Part shown: positions 1-9,420 of the stretch, one piece after another | Numbering within the stretch: position 1 is the stretch's first letter | Layout of the letters: each line of letters opens with the position of its first letter | From: an uncultured Pseudomonadota bacterium | GTDB lineage: Bacteria; Myxococcota_A; Bradymonadia; Bradymonadales; Bradymonadaceae | Reading direction: 5' to 3' | DNA: 64,000 bases | Assembly: GCA_913057905.1 (NCBI GenBank) | Contig: CAJXPB010000001.1 | Coordinates: 868,001 to 932,000, forward strand | Notes under the pieces: model-generated | What the model saw: the letters and a program-made list of their open reading frames with translations, nothing else | What the model was told of the DNA's origin: nothing | The model's database searches: none | Made by a program: the position numbers and the translations under genes

Positions 1-706
1 GCTGACCTTCAACTTCGAGGGCGAGCGGGATGTGCTGGAGGTCTCCGACGAGCTCCCCGAGACAAGTAAGCTCGTCGAGATGGCTCGCACCAACAACCCG
101 GACCTGAAAGCGAGGCTTCAAGACGCCAAGGCGAACCGGGCCCGGGCCGAGCGCGCCCGCAAGAAACGGTTCCCCTGGCCGAAGCTCACCCTCGGAGTCG
201 ATTCGATCCCCGACCGGATGGGGAGCAGCGGATACGACCGGCGCACGGCCTTCATGCTCGATGTGACCGTCCCGGTCCCGATCATTTTGGGACAGTATCG
301 CCAAGAGCGCTCCCAGTTCGAACATCAGCGCCGCTCGGTGTTGTCTCACCGAGACCAGCGCCGGGTCGACCTCACCTCGAGCATCGACACCGCCGTCGTG
401 CGCATCGACGAGCGACGCCGCCGACTTCGCCGCTACCGCTCCGAACTCCTGCCGCTGGCGAGGGACGCCACCGAAGAGATGCGCCAGGAGATCGCCACCG
501 GCGAACGCGACATCACCGACTACCTTCTGTCCTTTCAGCAAGAATTCGACCTCGAGACGAATGTCGTCGAATTCCGAGCCACCATCGCCCAGGAGACCGC
601 CCGTCTCGAGATGCTGACCGGCGGCGCACTCTCCGGCGAACCTGCCTCCGACGACCTCGACTTCGATATCCGCGACGCCCGGACCCCGGGAGCAGACGAT
701 GAATAA
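1..706 (+). CDS. TolC-family outer-membrane efflux protein, 5' truncated (CusC/CzcC-like)
   Basis: C-terminal part of an outer-membrane efflux channel. The reading frame is open from base 2, so the gene begins before the window, although a GTG exists at 32. The visible 230 or so residues are mostly long, charged helices rich in Arg, Glu and Gln (for example ARLQDAKANRARAER), the pattern of the periplasmic alpha-barrel repeats of TolC proteins, with a short beta-like stretch (LTLGVDSIPDRMG) between them. The stop overlaps the start of the adaptor gene by 8 bp, so the two are translationally coupled in a three-gene C-B-A metal efflux operon. The role as exit duct for the pump is inferred from family and position. 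Confidence 0.85.
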   Translation, partial: LTFNFEGERDVLEVSDELPETSKLVEMARTNNPDLKARLQDAKANRARAERARKKRFPWPKLTLGVDSIPDRMGSSGYDRRTAFMLDVTVPVPIILGQYRQERSQFEHQRRSVLSHRDQRRVDLTSSIDTAVVRIDERRRRLRRYRSELLPLARDATEEMRQEIATGERDITDYLLSFQQEFDLETNVVEFRATIAQETARLEMLTGGALSGEPASDDLDFDIRDARTPGADDE

Positions 707-2213
707 CTGGAAACTCTGGATTGGCATGCTGGCAGCCCTCCTGCTTGCGTTCGGCGTGGGGCGCTGGACGGTCTCGACAGGACCCACACAGGGCTCCGAT
801 TCGGAAGCCTCCCAACAAGCAGAGGGCTCCGAGAAGCCGCAACAGTATACCTGCCCGATGCACCCGGACGTCCGCTCCGACGACCCCAACGGCACCTGCC
901 CCATCTGCGGGATGGACCTGGTCCCGGTAAAATCAGGCCCGTCGTCGACGTCCTCCGATTCCGATGCCCCGTCGTTGCACCTGTCGGATCGGGCCAAGAA
1001 GATAGCCAAGGTCCGCACCACCTTCGCCAAGCGACAGAGGCTGACCCGCCAGATCGATTCCTACGGTCGGGTCGAGGTCGCCGAGGAGGCCGAAACCGAC
1101 CTGACCTCCTGGGTCCGCGGGCGCATCGAACATCTGGACATTCGAACGACCGGCCAGCGGATCCGCCGCGGCCAACGGATCGCCAGGTTGTACAGTCCGA
1201 AGCTCGAGTCGGTGCAAAAGGAGTTGCTCCAGGCGCGTCGGACCGCAGATCGGATCGAATCGAAAGACGAGTCAACGGCGAGGCAGCGCTCGGCTCAGGC
1301 TGCCGTCGAGGCGGCAAAGGCCCGGCTGAGGGTCCTCGGCATGCAGCCCCGTCAAATCGAATCAATCATCGAGTCCGGCGAGGCCCGCGATGTCGTCAAC
1401 GTGTACGCCAGCACCTCCGGAACCGTGAAGATGCGTCATGCCCTGGAGGGGGAATGGGTCGACGTCGGCGATTCGATCGCCTCGCTACACGGCCTGGATA
1501 CGGTCTGGGTGCAACTCGAACTCTACGAGCGGGACCTGAAATTCGTCGAGGAGGGAACGCCGGTCACCATCACGGTGCCGAGCCGACCCGACGTCGAAAT
1601 CGAGGGGCGCATCGACTTTATCGACCCCACCGTCGATCCCGCCAATGGGACGGCCGACGCCCGGGTCGTCGCCTCGAATGCCGATGGCACCCTCCCGCCG
1701 GGGACCGACGTGCGCGGCAACATCAAGGCCGTCATCCAGGGCGATCCCGACCCCCTGTCGGTTCCCGAGACTGCCGTCCTTTGGACCGGCCCCAGGTCGG
1801 TCGTCTATCAGTACGACCGCTCGATGGACCCGCCATCCTTCGTGCCCATCGAAGTGGAACTGGGACCGAAAGCGGGCGACCGCTACGTCATCCGACAAGG
1901 ACTGTCGGAGGGTGACGAGGTCGCCGTCCGCGGGGCGTTCCAACTCGACGCCGAACTTCAGATCCGGGGCAAGGCCTCGATGATGACCGGCCTTCCTCCG
2001 TCTCAGCAGGTCCTGGAGCCGGTCGACGTGCCCGAGGGAGGCGAGAAGTTCGAGCCCCCCGTCTCGCCCGACCGAATCCCGGAGGGGGCCTGGTACTGCC
2101 CGATGGGCGACGTCCACTGGGCCCAGCCGACCGAAGGCGAAGGGGAATGCCCAGTGTGCGGCATGAATTTGAAGCAACGGGGACAGATGGAGGAAGGCCA
2201 TGAGCACCACTGA
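699..2213 (+). CDS. cusB: CusB-like RND periplasmic adaptor with two metal-binding Cys motifs
   Basis: Membrane fusion protein of a heavy-metal RND pump (504 aa). An N-terminal membrane anchor (residues 5-25) is followed by a heavy-metal-binding domain at about 50-77 (YTCPMHPDV then CPICGMDLVPV), typical of Cu/Ag CusB-type adaptors. The barrel-sandwich/lipoyl and beta-barrel regions fill the middle (RGRIEHLDIRTTGQRIRRGQ; TLPPGTDVRGNI). The C-terminus carries a second, different Cys motif at about 459-494 (PEGAWYCPMG, then ECPVCGMNL) and ends in GHEHH. That terminal domain is also found in the lipoprotein at 11886-12278. ATG at 699 overlaps the upstream gene by 8 bp, and the stop overlaps the pump gene by 14 bp. 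Copper/silver specificity is inferred. Confidence 0.92.
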   Translation: MNNWKLWIGMLAALLLAFGVGRWTVSTGPTQGSDSEASQQAEGSEKPQQYTCPMHPDVRSDDPNGTCPICGMDLVPVKSGPSSTSSDSDAPSLHLSDRAKKIAKVRTTFAKRQRLTRQIDSYGRVEVAEEAETDLTSWVRGRIEHLDIRTTGQRIRRGQRIARLYSPKLESVQKELLQARRTADRIESKDESTARQRSAQAAVEAAKARLRVLGMQPRQIESIIESGEARDVVNVYASTSGTVKMRHALEGEWVDVGDSIASLHGLDTVWVQLELYERDLKFVEEGTPVTITVPSRPDVEIEGRIDFIDPTVDPANGTADARVVASNADGTLPPGTDVRGNIKAVIQGDPDPLSVPETAVLWTGPRSVVYQYDRSMDPPSFVPIEVELGPKAGDRYVIRQGLSEGDEVAVRGAFQLDAELQIRGKASMMTGLPPSQQVLEPVDVPEGGEKFEPPVSPDRIPEGAWYCPMGDVHWAQPTEGEGECPVCGMNLKQRGQMEEGHEHH

Positions 2214-5200
2214 CGAGAACGCCTCGTTGAGCCTGTATCGACGGCTGATGGCGTTCCCGCTGAAGTACAAGGTCCTGGCCTTCGCCTTCTTCGCCCTGGC
2301 CATCGGGTGGGGATTGTACGTCTCGCCGTTCCAGGTCGATCTGCCCGTCGATCGTGACCCCGTGAACGTCGATGCGATCCCGAACATCGGCGAGAACCAG
2401 CAGATCGTCTTCACGAAATTTCCGGGCGGCTCTCCCCAGGATGTCGAAGACCAGGTCACCTACCCATTGTCGACGGCGTTGCAGGGCATCCCCAAGATCA
2501 AGGAGATCCGAAGCCGGAGCATGCCAGGGTTCTCGATTATCTACCTGGTCTTCAAGGAGGACGCCGGTTTCTACTGGACCCGCTCGCGCATCGCCGAGCG
2601 CCTGGCCAGCCTGCCCCAGGGGACGCTGCCGGAGGGGGTGACCCCGTCGCTGGGCCCCGACGCCACGCCCCTGGGTCAGATCTACTGGTACACCCTCGAG
2701 GGTCGAGATTCCGAGGGCAATCCGACCGGCGGCTGGGGGCTACAGGAGAAACGCACCGTCCAGGATTACTACGTTCGGTACGCACTGGCGGCCGCCGACG
2801 GCGTGGCCGAGGTGGCGTCGGTCGGTGGTTTTGTGCGCGAGTACCAGGTCGAAGTCGATCCGAACCTGCTTCGGGCCCGGGATGTCACCCTGGGTGAGGT
2901 CGAACGCGCGGTGCGCAAGTCGACCAAGGAGGTCGGCTCCGGGACCGTCGAGATCACAGGGGTCGAATATCTGGTGCGCGGCATTGGCTTCGTCGAGAAG
3001 AAAGAAGAGATCGCCCAGACCGTCATCAAACGCGTCGACGGCACCCCCATCCGGGTCAAAGACATCGGGCAGGTCACCGAGGGTCCCGCCCCGCGCCGGG
3101 GTGCGCTGACCCGTGGCGGAGTGGAGTCGGCGGGCGGCATCGTCGTCGCCCGTGAGGGCGCCAACCCTCGGGAGGTCATCGAGAGCGTCAAGAAGGAGAT
3201 CGAAAAGATCGAACCCTCCCTGCCCTCCAAGAAACTGGAGGACGGCACGACCTCCCAACTCGAGATCGTCCCGTTCTACGACCGCACCGATCTCATCGAC
3301 CGCACGGTCGGCACGCTGAGTACGACGCTGTATCAGCAGGCTCTGGTCGTCGTCTTGGTCGTCCTGTTGATGATGCTGCACCTGCGGTCTTCGGTCTTGA
3401 TCTCGATCCTCCTGCCGATGGCCGTCCTCATGGCGTTTGTCGGCATGAAATACAGCGGCGTCACCGCCAATGTGGTCGCGCTGGCCGGGATCGCCATCGC
3501 CATCGGAACGATGGTCGACCTGGGGATCATCATCACCGAGAACATCGTCCAGCATCTGGAGGAACGCGACGACGAGAAAAGCGCCGCTCTGGCCGTGCGT
3601 GACGGCGCCGCCGAGGTCGCACCCGCGATCCTGACGGCCATTACGGTGACGATTATCAGCATCCTGCCGATCTTTTTGCTCGGCGGGCAAGAGGGGCGGA
3701 TGTTCGGGCCGCTGGCCTACACCATGACCTACGCTCTAGCGGCGAGTCTCGTCGTCTCCTTCGGCGCCATCCCTCCACTGGCTTATCTGATGATGGGGCT
3801 GGAGATCGAAGAGGATCGAGTCCGACGCGGTCTGGAGGCGGCGACGATTCCGCTGGGCATCGCCGCGGCCATCTGGGTCGCCTGGTGGGTCGGTGCCCTT
3901 GTGATTCTCTTCGGCGCGGCCCGGCTGGCGGACGCATGGTGGGGAGAGTACGAGCTCGAACCCGTCGCGCACGTCGTCATCGGAATCGTGACGATCCTGG
4001 CCGTAGCCGGCCTCCTTACGCAGTCGTGGATGCCACTCGGCCCGGCGGCCGGGTTCTGGATCAACTTCGGTTTTGTCGCGCTCATCCTGGCCAGCGTGCT
4101 GGGCAGCTTCTGGCTCTTCCGGCTCGGCTACGAGCCGATCCTGCGGACGATCCTCCGCAACAAGGCCATCTTCGCACTGCTCCCGATGGCACTGGTTGCG
4201 ACCGGCCTGTCGGTCTGGCTCGGCTTCGGCGCGGCCTTCTCCTTTCTGCCAAATTCGATCCTTCAATCATCGGCCGGCCAATCGCTTCAGGAGACCTTCC
4301 CGGGCCTGGAGCGTCAGTTTATGCCCAAACTCGACGAGGGGTCGTTTCTGTACATGCCAGTGACGATGCCCCACGGGTCGCTGGGCGAGTCGCTCGATAT
4401 GGTCAAACAGGCCGACATCCTTTTCGAGCAGATCCCCGAGGTCGAGGAATCGATCGGAAAGATCGGCCGCGCCGACACCCCTCTGGACCCGGCGCCCATC
4501 GGGATGCTCGAGACGGTCGTCCACTACAAACCGGAGTACAAGGAGGATGATCAGGGACGCAGGCTTCGATTCGCCGTCGACGAACACGGCGACTACAAGC
4601 GCGACGATTCGGGTGAGCTGATCCGCGACCCCGATGGACTCCCGTACCGAAACTGGCGCGATCACATCGAACGCCCCGAGGATATCTGGCAAGAGATGGT
4701 CGAGGCGACCGACGAGATCCCCGGGTTGACGTCGGCCTCCCAGCTCCAACCGATCGAGACGCGACTTCTAATGCTGCAGAGCGGCATTCGCGCGCCCGTC
4801 GCCGTGCGGCTGCGCGGCGCCGGCCTGGAGACGATGGGCGAGACCGCCGTCGAAATCGAGTCGATCCTCCGAGAGCATCCGATGGTCAATCCGGCGACGG
4901 TCAATGCGAATCGCCCTGTCGGAAAACCCTATCTGGAGATCGTCCCCAGACGGGAAGCACTGTCGCGCTGGGGCGTCACCATGGCCGACTTCCAGTCGGT
5001 CGTGCAGACCGCCATCGGCGGTCAGATCGTGACCCGGACGGTGGAGGGACGAGAGCGCTACAACCTGCGGGTGCGCTATCCGCGCGAGATGCGCGACGAT
5101 CCCGAGGCGATCCGCGACATTCTGGTGCCGACCTCCGACGGAGAACACATCCAACTCGAGACCGTCGCCGACGTGCACTTTGAACGCGGACCCGAAGGGA

Positions 5201-5979
5201 TCCGAAGCGAAGACGGCTACCTGGTCACCTACGTGATGTTCGCCCCCGCCGAAGAGGCCGGCCAGATCGAGACCGTCGACGCCGTGCGCAGTCGGCTCAA
5301 CGAGGCGATCGACGCCGGTAATCTGAAGATGGCCGAGGGTATGAGCTTTGACTTCACCGGCCGATACGAGCAGGCCAAGCGAGCCGAACAACGCCTCCAA
5401 CTGCTCATCCCGCTGGTGCTGTGTGTGATGTTCCTGTTCGTCTACCTGCGGTTTCGCCGCGTCTCGACGGCGATCTACGTCTTCATGGGCGTGACCGTGG
5501 CCTTCAGCGGAGGGTTCCTGCTGTTGTGGGCCGCCGGTCAGGGTTGGTTCCTCGACCTGTCCCTTTTCGGAGAGAACCTGCGGGACATCTTCCAGATGAA
5601 ATCCTACTCGCTGAGCGTCGCGGTCTGGGTCGGGTTCCTGGCCCTGCTGGGCATCTCTGCGCAGGACGGCATCGTCGTGGCGACATATCTGGACCAGAGG
5701 TTCGAAGCCGCCCCGACCGAGAATGTCGAAGAGATCCGCAAGCGCGTGGTCGAAGCCGGGCTTCGCCGCGTACGTCCCTGTCTGATGACGACCGCAACGA
5801 CCATCCTCGCCCTACTTCCCGTGCTGACCAGCTACGGCACGGGATCGGGCGTGATGATCCCGATGGCGCTGCCGATCGTCGGGGGTATGGCCATCGCACT
5901 GATCACCCTCTTCGTCGTGCCGACCGCCTACTGCTGGACCGCAGAGATGCGCTTGAAGTTCGCGGGAGACGCCGACTGA
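2200..5979 (+). CDS. cusA: CusA/CzcA-family heavy-metal RND efflux pump, enlarged
   Basis: Proton-driven inner-membrane pump, 1259 aa against roughly 1050 for typical CusA. Family marks are DRDPVNVDAIPNIGENQ near the N-terminus, the TM4 motif IAIGTMVDLGIIITEN with its conserved Asp and Glu, GGQEGRMFGPLAYT, and the late motif ISAQDGIVVATYLDQRF. The extra length is mainly a hydrophobic stretch at about residues 531-677 (bases 3790-4230), between the Gly-Gln-Glu-Gly loop and the second porter half, which looks like several additional membrane segments. A second charged stretch follows (GRRLRFAVDEHGDYKRDD). It overlaps the adaptor gene by 14 bp. The subfamily resembles the monovalent Cu/Ag branch, but substrate is inferred. 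Confidence 0.93.
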   Translation: MSTTDENASLSLYRRLMAFPLKYKVLAFAFFALAIGWGLYVSPFQVDLPVDRDPVNVDAIPNIGENQQIVFTKFPGGSPQDVEDQVTYPLSTALQGIPKIKEIRSRSMPGFSIIYLVFKEDAGFYWTRSRIAERLASLPQGTLPEGVTPSLGPDATPLGQIYWYTLEGRDSEGNPTGGWGLQEKRTVQDYYVRYALAAADGVAEVASVGGFVREYQVEVDPNLLRARDVTLGEVERAVRKSTKEVGSGTVEITGVEYLVRGIGFVEKKEEIAQTVIKRVDGTPIRVKDIGQVTEGPAPRRGALTRGGVESAGGIVVAREGANPREVIESVKKEIEKIEPSLPSKKLEDGTTSQLEIVPFYDRTDLIDRTVGTLSTTLYQQALVVVLVVLLMMLHLRSSVLISILLPMAVLMAFVGMKYSGVTANVVALAGIAIAIGTMVDLGIIITENIVQHLEERDDEKSAALAVRDGAAEVAPAILTAITVTIISILPIFLLGGQEGRMFGPLAYTMTYALAASLVVSFGAIPPLAYLMMGLEIEEDRVRRGLEAATIPLGIAAAIWVAWWVGALVILFGAARLADAWWGEYELEPVAHVVIGIVTILAVAGLLTQSWMPLGPAAGFWINFGFVALILASVLGSFWLFRLGYEPILRTILRNKAIFALLPMALVATGLSVWLGFGAAFSFLPNSILQSSAGQSLQETFPGLERQFMPKLDEGSFLYMPVTMPHGSLGESLDMVKQADILFEQIPEVEESIGKIGRADTPLDPAPIGMLETVVHYKPEYKEDDQGRRLRFAVDEHGDYKRDDSGELIRDPDGLPYRNWRDHIERPEDIWQEMVEATDEIPGLTSASQLQPIETRLLMLQSGIRAPVAVRLRGAGLETMGETAVEIESILREHPMVNPATVNANRPVGKPYLEIVPRREALSRWGVTMADFQSVVQTAIGGQIVTRTVEGRERYNLRVRYPREMRDDPEAIRDILVPTSDGEHIQLETVADVHFERGPEGIRSEDGYLVTYVMFAPAEEAGQIETVDAVRSRLNEAIDAGNLKMAEGMSFDFTGRYEQAKRAEQRLQLLIPLVLCVMFLFVYLRFRRVSTAIYVFMGVTVAFSGGFLLLWAAGQGWFLDLSLFGENLRDIFQMKSYSLSVAVWVGFLALLGISAQDGIVVATYLDQRFEAAPTENVEEIRKRVVEAGLRRVRPCLMTTATTILALLPVLTSYGTGSGVMIPMALPIVGGMAIALITLFVVPTAYCWTAEMRLKFAGDAD

Positions 5980-5991
5980 AACCCGTCGGCC

Positions 5992-7893
5992 CTACTCCTC
6001 TTGCTCGGAGCGCTCGGGGATCAAGAGCTGACGCCACGCCGACTCCGAGTTGTCGACTTCCAGCGACGCGCGAAACCCGGCCGACTCGATCTGGCCGGCA
6101 AGCGTAGCCAAAAACCGAAGGTGACGACTCGTGTTCCCCTCGGGGCTCAGCAGAAAGATGACCGTATCGACAGGTCCATGGTTCAGAATCTGGGCGGTCT
6201 GCTCGTCAAACTCGACACGCACGGCAACGGGGAGTCTGAGAATCAGCAGACGATCCCGTTCCAGGGCCGCGAGCCGATGGTGCAGAATCGCCACGCCGTT
6301 GGCGACAGGCATCAAGCCGTGGTCCACCTCGTCGGTCAGCAGCCGCGAGAGTTCATCGGCTCCAATCTCCATGTCCTCCGAGAGGATCCCCGCTCCCGAA
6401 TCGAGAGCGCCGGCGAAGTCAGAGACACCGTCGGCCTTCACGAAGTCGGCGTCCTGGATCAGTGTCTGGTAGGTCTCTCGGCTCTCCGGACCGCGCTCGC
6501 TGACGATTTGGCGCAGCTCGTGATCCAACCCTCTGTGGCGTTTGCGCCCCAGACGCCGAAACAGGTGAAACACGGCTCCCGTTCGACGCACACGCGGAAG
6601 CGCGTATACCGAGAACCACCCCGCCGATGCCAAGACCAGCAACGAGGATAGAACGAGCGGTTTCGTCCCCATTTGGGCGACCAGATAGAGAGGAATGACC
6701 AGTCCGACGACAGGAAGCCAGGGATAGAGCGGCATGCGGAACCCGGGCCGATAGAAGTCGATCTCGGACTCTCGCATCACGATCACGGCCAGATTCAGCA
6801 ATCCGAAGATCAGCAACTGGAAGGCGCTCGCCAGCTTGACGACCGCGTCGATGTCCAGCCCCACGATAGCCAGGATCATAAGGCCCGCCGTCGCGATGAT
6901 GCTCCAGACCGGCGTGCCCGTCCGACCGACCTTGGCAAAGAGGTCCGGGACGAGGCGATCGCGAGCCATGGCCAGAGGATATCTGGACGCCGACATGATG
7001 CCTGCGTTTCCAGTCGACGCGAAGGCCGCCACGGCCGCGACAGACACCATGACCAACACGACGCTCGTGGGGAGCAAGACGGGAAGCTCGGAGACGACTG
7101 TCGCCACCGGCGTCAGGTCCTCTCGGAGTTCAACGGGGTCGAGGAGACTGACCATCACGAAGACGCCCAGACAATACACCGTCGTCGCCACCAACAGCGA
7201 CAGGGCCATGCCCAAGGGGATATTTCGGTCGGGGTTCTGGACCTCTTCGGCGACGCTGGCGACCTTCGTGAGGCCGGCGTACGAGACAAAGACGAACCCG
7301 ACCGTCGCCATCAACCCTCCAAACCCATCGGTGAAGAACGGGTCGAATTCCTGGACGGTCGCCGTCCAACTCTGCACGCCAAAGACCCCTCCCAGGCCCA
7401 TCGCAACAACGTAGGCCAGCACGCCCAATAATGTGACGACCAGATACCGCTGCAACTGACTCGACTCCTTCGCCCCCACGATATTCAAGGCGGCGAACGC
7501 GACGGTCAGCGCCACGGCCAATGGCTTGATGGGGAGTTCGACGACGAGCGCCAGATACGCCCCCATCCCGATCAGGGCGAACGCACTCTTGAGGATCAGC
7601 GCCACCCAGGTCCCGATGCCCCCGATGGTTCCGGCCAGCGGGCCCATGCTCCGGTCCATAAAGAAGTAGGTGCCACCGGCCTTGGGCATCGCGGTCGACA
7701 GCTCCGCCTTTGCCAACATGGCGGGGATGATGAAGATCCCCGCGATCAGATACGCGAGGATCACGGACGGTCCGGTTTGGGCCGCCGCGAGTCCGGGCAA
7801 CAGGAAGAACCCTGAGCTGAACATCGCCCCGGTGCAGATGGCGAAGACATCGAAGAGCGTCAGGCTCTTCTCGAGTTTCTTTTCGTTAGCCAT
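5992..7893 (-). CDS. APC-family amino-acid permease with C-terminal PTS EIIA-like domain
   Basis: About 12 hydrophobic segments fill residues 1-430, beginning with FAICTGAMFSSGFFLLPG, the unwound TM1 glycine region of APC transporters. A cytoplasmic tail follows. Its last 140 residues resemble a fructose-type PTS EIIA domain: NGVAILHHRL keeps a histidine where EIIA proteins carry their phosphorylated His (usually GVAIPHAR), followed by VIFLLSPEGNTSRHLRFLATLA. Permeases with such a tail are known; in them the domain is presumed regulatory. The gene lies 8 bp downstream of nhaA in the same direction, so it is probably co-transcribed and linked to pH or osmotic control. The transported amino acid cannot be told. 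Confidence 0.85.
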   Translation of the reverse strand: MANEKKLEKSLTLFDVFAICTGAMFSSGFFLLPGLAAAQTGPSVILAYLIAGIFIIPAMLAKAELSTAMPKAGGTYFFMDRSMGPLAGTIGGIGTWVALILKSAFALIGMGAYLALVVELPIKPLAVALTVAFAALNIVGAKESSQLQRYLVVTLLGVLAYVVAMGLGGVFGVQSWTATVQEFDPFFTDGFGGLMATVGFVFVSYAGLTKVASVAEEVQNPDRNIPLGMALSLLVATTVYCLGVFVMVSLLDPVELREDLTPVATVVSELPVLLPTSVVLVMVSVAAVAAFASTGNAGIMSASRYPLAMARDRLVPDLFAKVGRTGTPVWSIIATAGLMILAIVGLDIDAVVKLASAFQLLIFGLLNLAVIVMRESEIDFYRPGFRMPLYPWLPVVGLVIPLYLVAQMGTKPLVLSSLLVLASAGWFSVYALPRVRRTGAVFHLFRRLGRKRHRGLDHELRQIVSERGPESRETYQTLIQDADFVKADGVSDFAGALDSGAGILSEDMEIGADELSRLLTDEVDHGLMPVANGVAILHHRLAALERDRLLILRLPVAVRVEFDEQTAQILNHGPVDTVIFLLSPEGNTSRHLRFLATLAGQIESAGFRASLEVDNSESAWRQLLIPERSEQEE

Positions 7894-7901
7894 AAGTCGA
7901 T

Positions 7902-9224
7902 TCAGTTCGCAGTGTCGGTTTCAGACGTATTCATCAGCAACAAGGACGCTCCAACCACGCCGGCAATTCCGGACGCAATCAGCAGACCGAACTTCGCCGT
8001 CGTCAGCATCGCCGGGTCGGTAAACGCAAGATTCGAGATAAAGAGCGACATCGTAAATCCGATGCCGGCCAGCCAGCCGGTGCCGTGGAGCATCGCCCAG
8101 GTGACACCCTCGGGTCGGTCGGCGAAATCGAGTTGGACGCTCAACCAGGCCATCGCGGTCACGCCGAGCGGTTTCCCCAACACCAATCCCGCCAGAATGC
8201 CCAGGGCAATGGGATCTCCCAGTGTAGAGAGCCCCGCGTCACCCAGGGTGACACCGGCATTGGCGAAGGCAAACACCGGCATCACGAAGAAGAGGACCCA
8301 GGGCTGCAGGGCGTGTTCCATGCGCACCAAAAGTGGCTCGGTATCGTTGCAGAGGCCGCGCACATGGTGAACGGCAGTCGAGGGAGCAATGGCATCGTCG
8401 TCCTCGCGGTCTCCGCGCTCGATGTAGTTCCGGGCTCTCTCCAGAAACTGCCCGCCGCTCAACTCTCCCCTCGCCGGAATCGTCAGGGCCATGAGCACCC
8501 CGGCGACGGTGGCATGAACGCCGGATTTGAGCACGGCAAACCAGAGACCCACGCCGAGGACGATATAGAGGATCGGGTGGCGCATCTGGAGTCGATTGGC
8601 CACGACCAGCGCCGCAAAGATCGCCGCGCCAACCACCAGAGCGAAGACCGAGACTTCGCTGGTGTAGAAGATCGCGATGATCAGCACGGCCCCCATGTCA
8701 TCGACCACGGCGACGGCGGTCAAAAACACCTTCAGCGACACGGGCACGCGGTCTCCCAAAAGCGCCATGATACCGAGCGCGAAGGCGATATCGGTGGCTG
8801 CCGGAATCGCCCACCCCTGCGCACCGGGCGTGCCGGCGGTGAAGGCCAGATAGAAAAGCGCCGGCACGGCGATGCCCCCGATCGCGGCGAAGAGCGGCAG
8901 CGCCGCCTTGCGGAACGTCGAGAGCGTTCCGTCGATCAGCTCTCTTTTAATCTCCAGGCCGATCAGAAGGAAGAAGATCGCCATCAGGCCATCGTTGATC
9001 CAGAGGACCAGCGGCTTCTCCAGCGAAAAGGTGCCGATTCCGAAGCCTACAGGCGTGGCGAACAGATCATGATAGATCCCGGAGTACGGCGTGTTGGCCC
9101 AGATGAACGCCAGCGCAGAACTGACGACCAATCCCAGCCCTCCAAGTCCCGCCGGGCCGAGTTCGTCGATCAGTTTCCCGAACAGAGTCTTCTCGCCCGT
9201 GGTTGTCGAATTTGCCTGTGCCAT
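7902..9224 (-). CDS. nhaA: Na+/H+ antiporter NhaA
   Basis: Exchanges Na+ or Li+ for protons across the inner membrane (440 aa, slightly longer than E. coli NhaA). Visible family motifs are AIPAATDIAFALGIMALLG and AVAVVDDMGAVLIIAIFYT, the latter containing the two adjacent aspartates that bind the ion. An additional hydrophilic loop of about 35 residues (ERARNYIERGDREDDDA) sits between the two halves. The gene is transcribed divergently from nhaR and leads into the permease 8 bp downstream. Start ATG at 9224 is preceded by a good purine-rich ribosome site (GGAGGTGACATATG on the minus strand). Confidence 0.95.
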   Translation of the reverse strand: MAQANSTTTGEKTLFGKLIDELGPAGLGGLGLVVSSALAFIWANTPYSGIYHDLFATPVGFGIGTFSLEKPLVLWINDGLMAIFFLLIGLEIKRELIDGTLSTFRKAALPLFAAIGGIAVPALFYLAFTAGTPGAQGWAIPAATDIAFALGIMALLGDRVPVSLKVFLTAVAVVDDMGAVLIIAIFYTSEVSVFALVVGAAIFAALVVANRLQMRHPILYIVLGVGLWFAVLKSGVHATVAGVLMALTIPARGELSGGQFLERARNYIERGDREDDDAIAPSTAVHHVRGLCNDTEPLLVRMEHALQPWVLFFVMPVFAFANAGVTLGDAGLSTLGDPIALGILAGLVLGKPLGVTAMAWLSVQLDFADRPEGVTWAMLHGTGWLAGIGFTMSLFISNLAFTDPAMLTTAKFGLLIASGIAGVVGASLLLMNTSETDTAN

Positions 9225-9353
9225 ATGTCACCTCCAATCAGAACCGATGCACACAGCTCCCAGTCAGTAGACGCCCGACCTGCCTCAAAGGTTCGCAACA
9301 TCGGGCCGGATGCCAGCACCCCCTCGCGTCAGCCGGCACATTAGACACCATAC

Positions 9354-9408
9354 CTTTATTCGACTAATAGAAAATAAGAAGGTATCGCTTCGATTCAGTC
9401 GAATAAAG
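9354..9408. promoter_or_regulatory. 12-bp perfect inverted repeat in the nhaA/nhaR divergent promoter region
   Basis: CTTTATTCGACT at 9354-9365 and its exact reverse complement AGTCGAATAAAG at 9397-9408. The arm centres are about 43 bp apart, close to four helical turns. The right arm ends 12 bp before the nhaR ATG. The block is markedly AT-rich compared with its surroundings. The position suits an operator for the LysR-type NhaR protein, which would then both autoregulate and control nhaA. The repeat is directly visible; the binding assignment is inference. Confidence 0.6.
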
Positions 9409-9420
9409 TCTGGGCGAACC

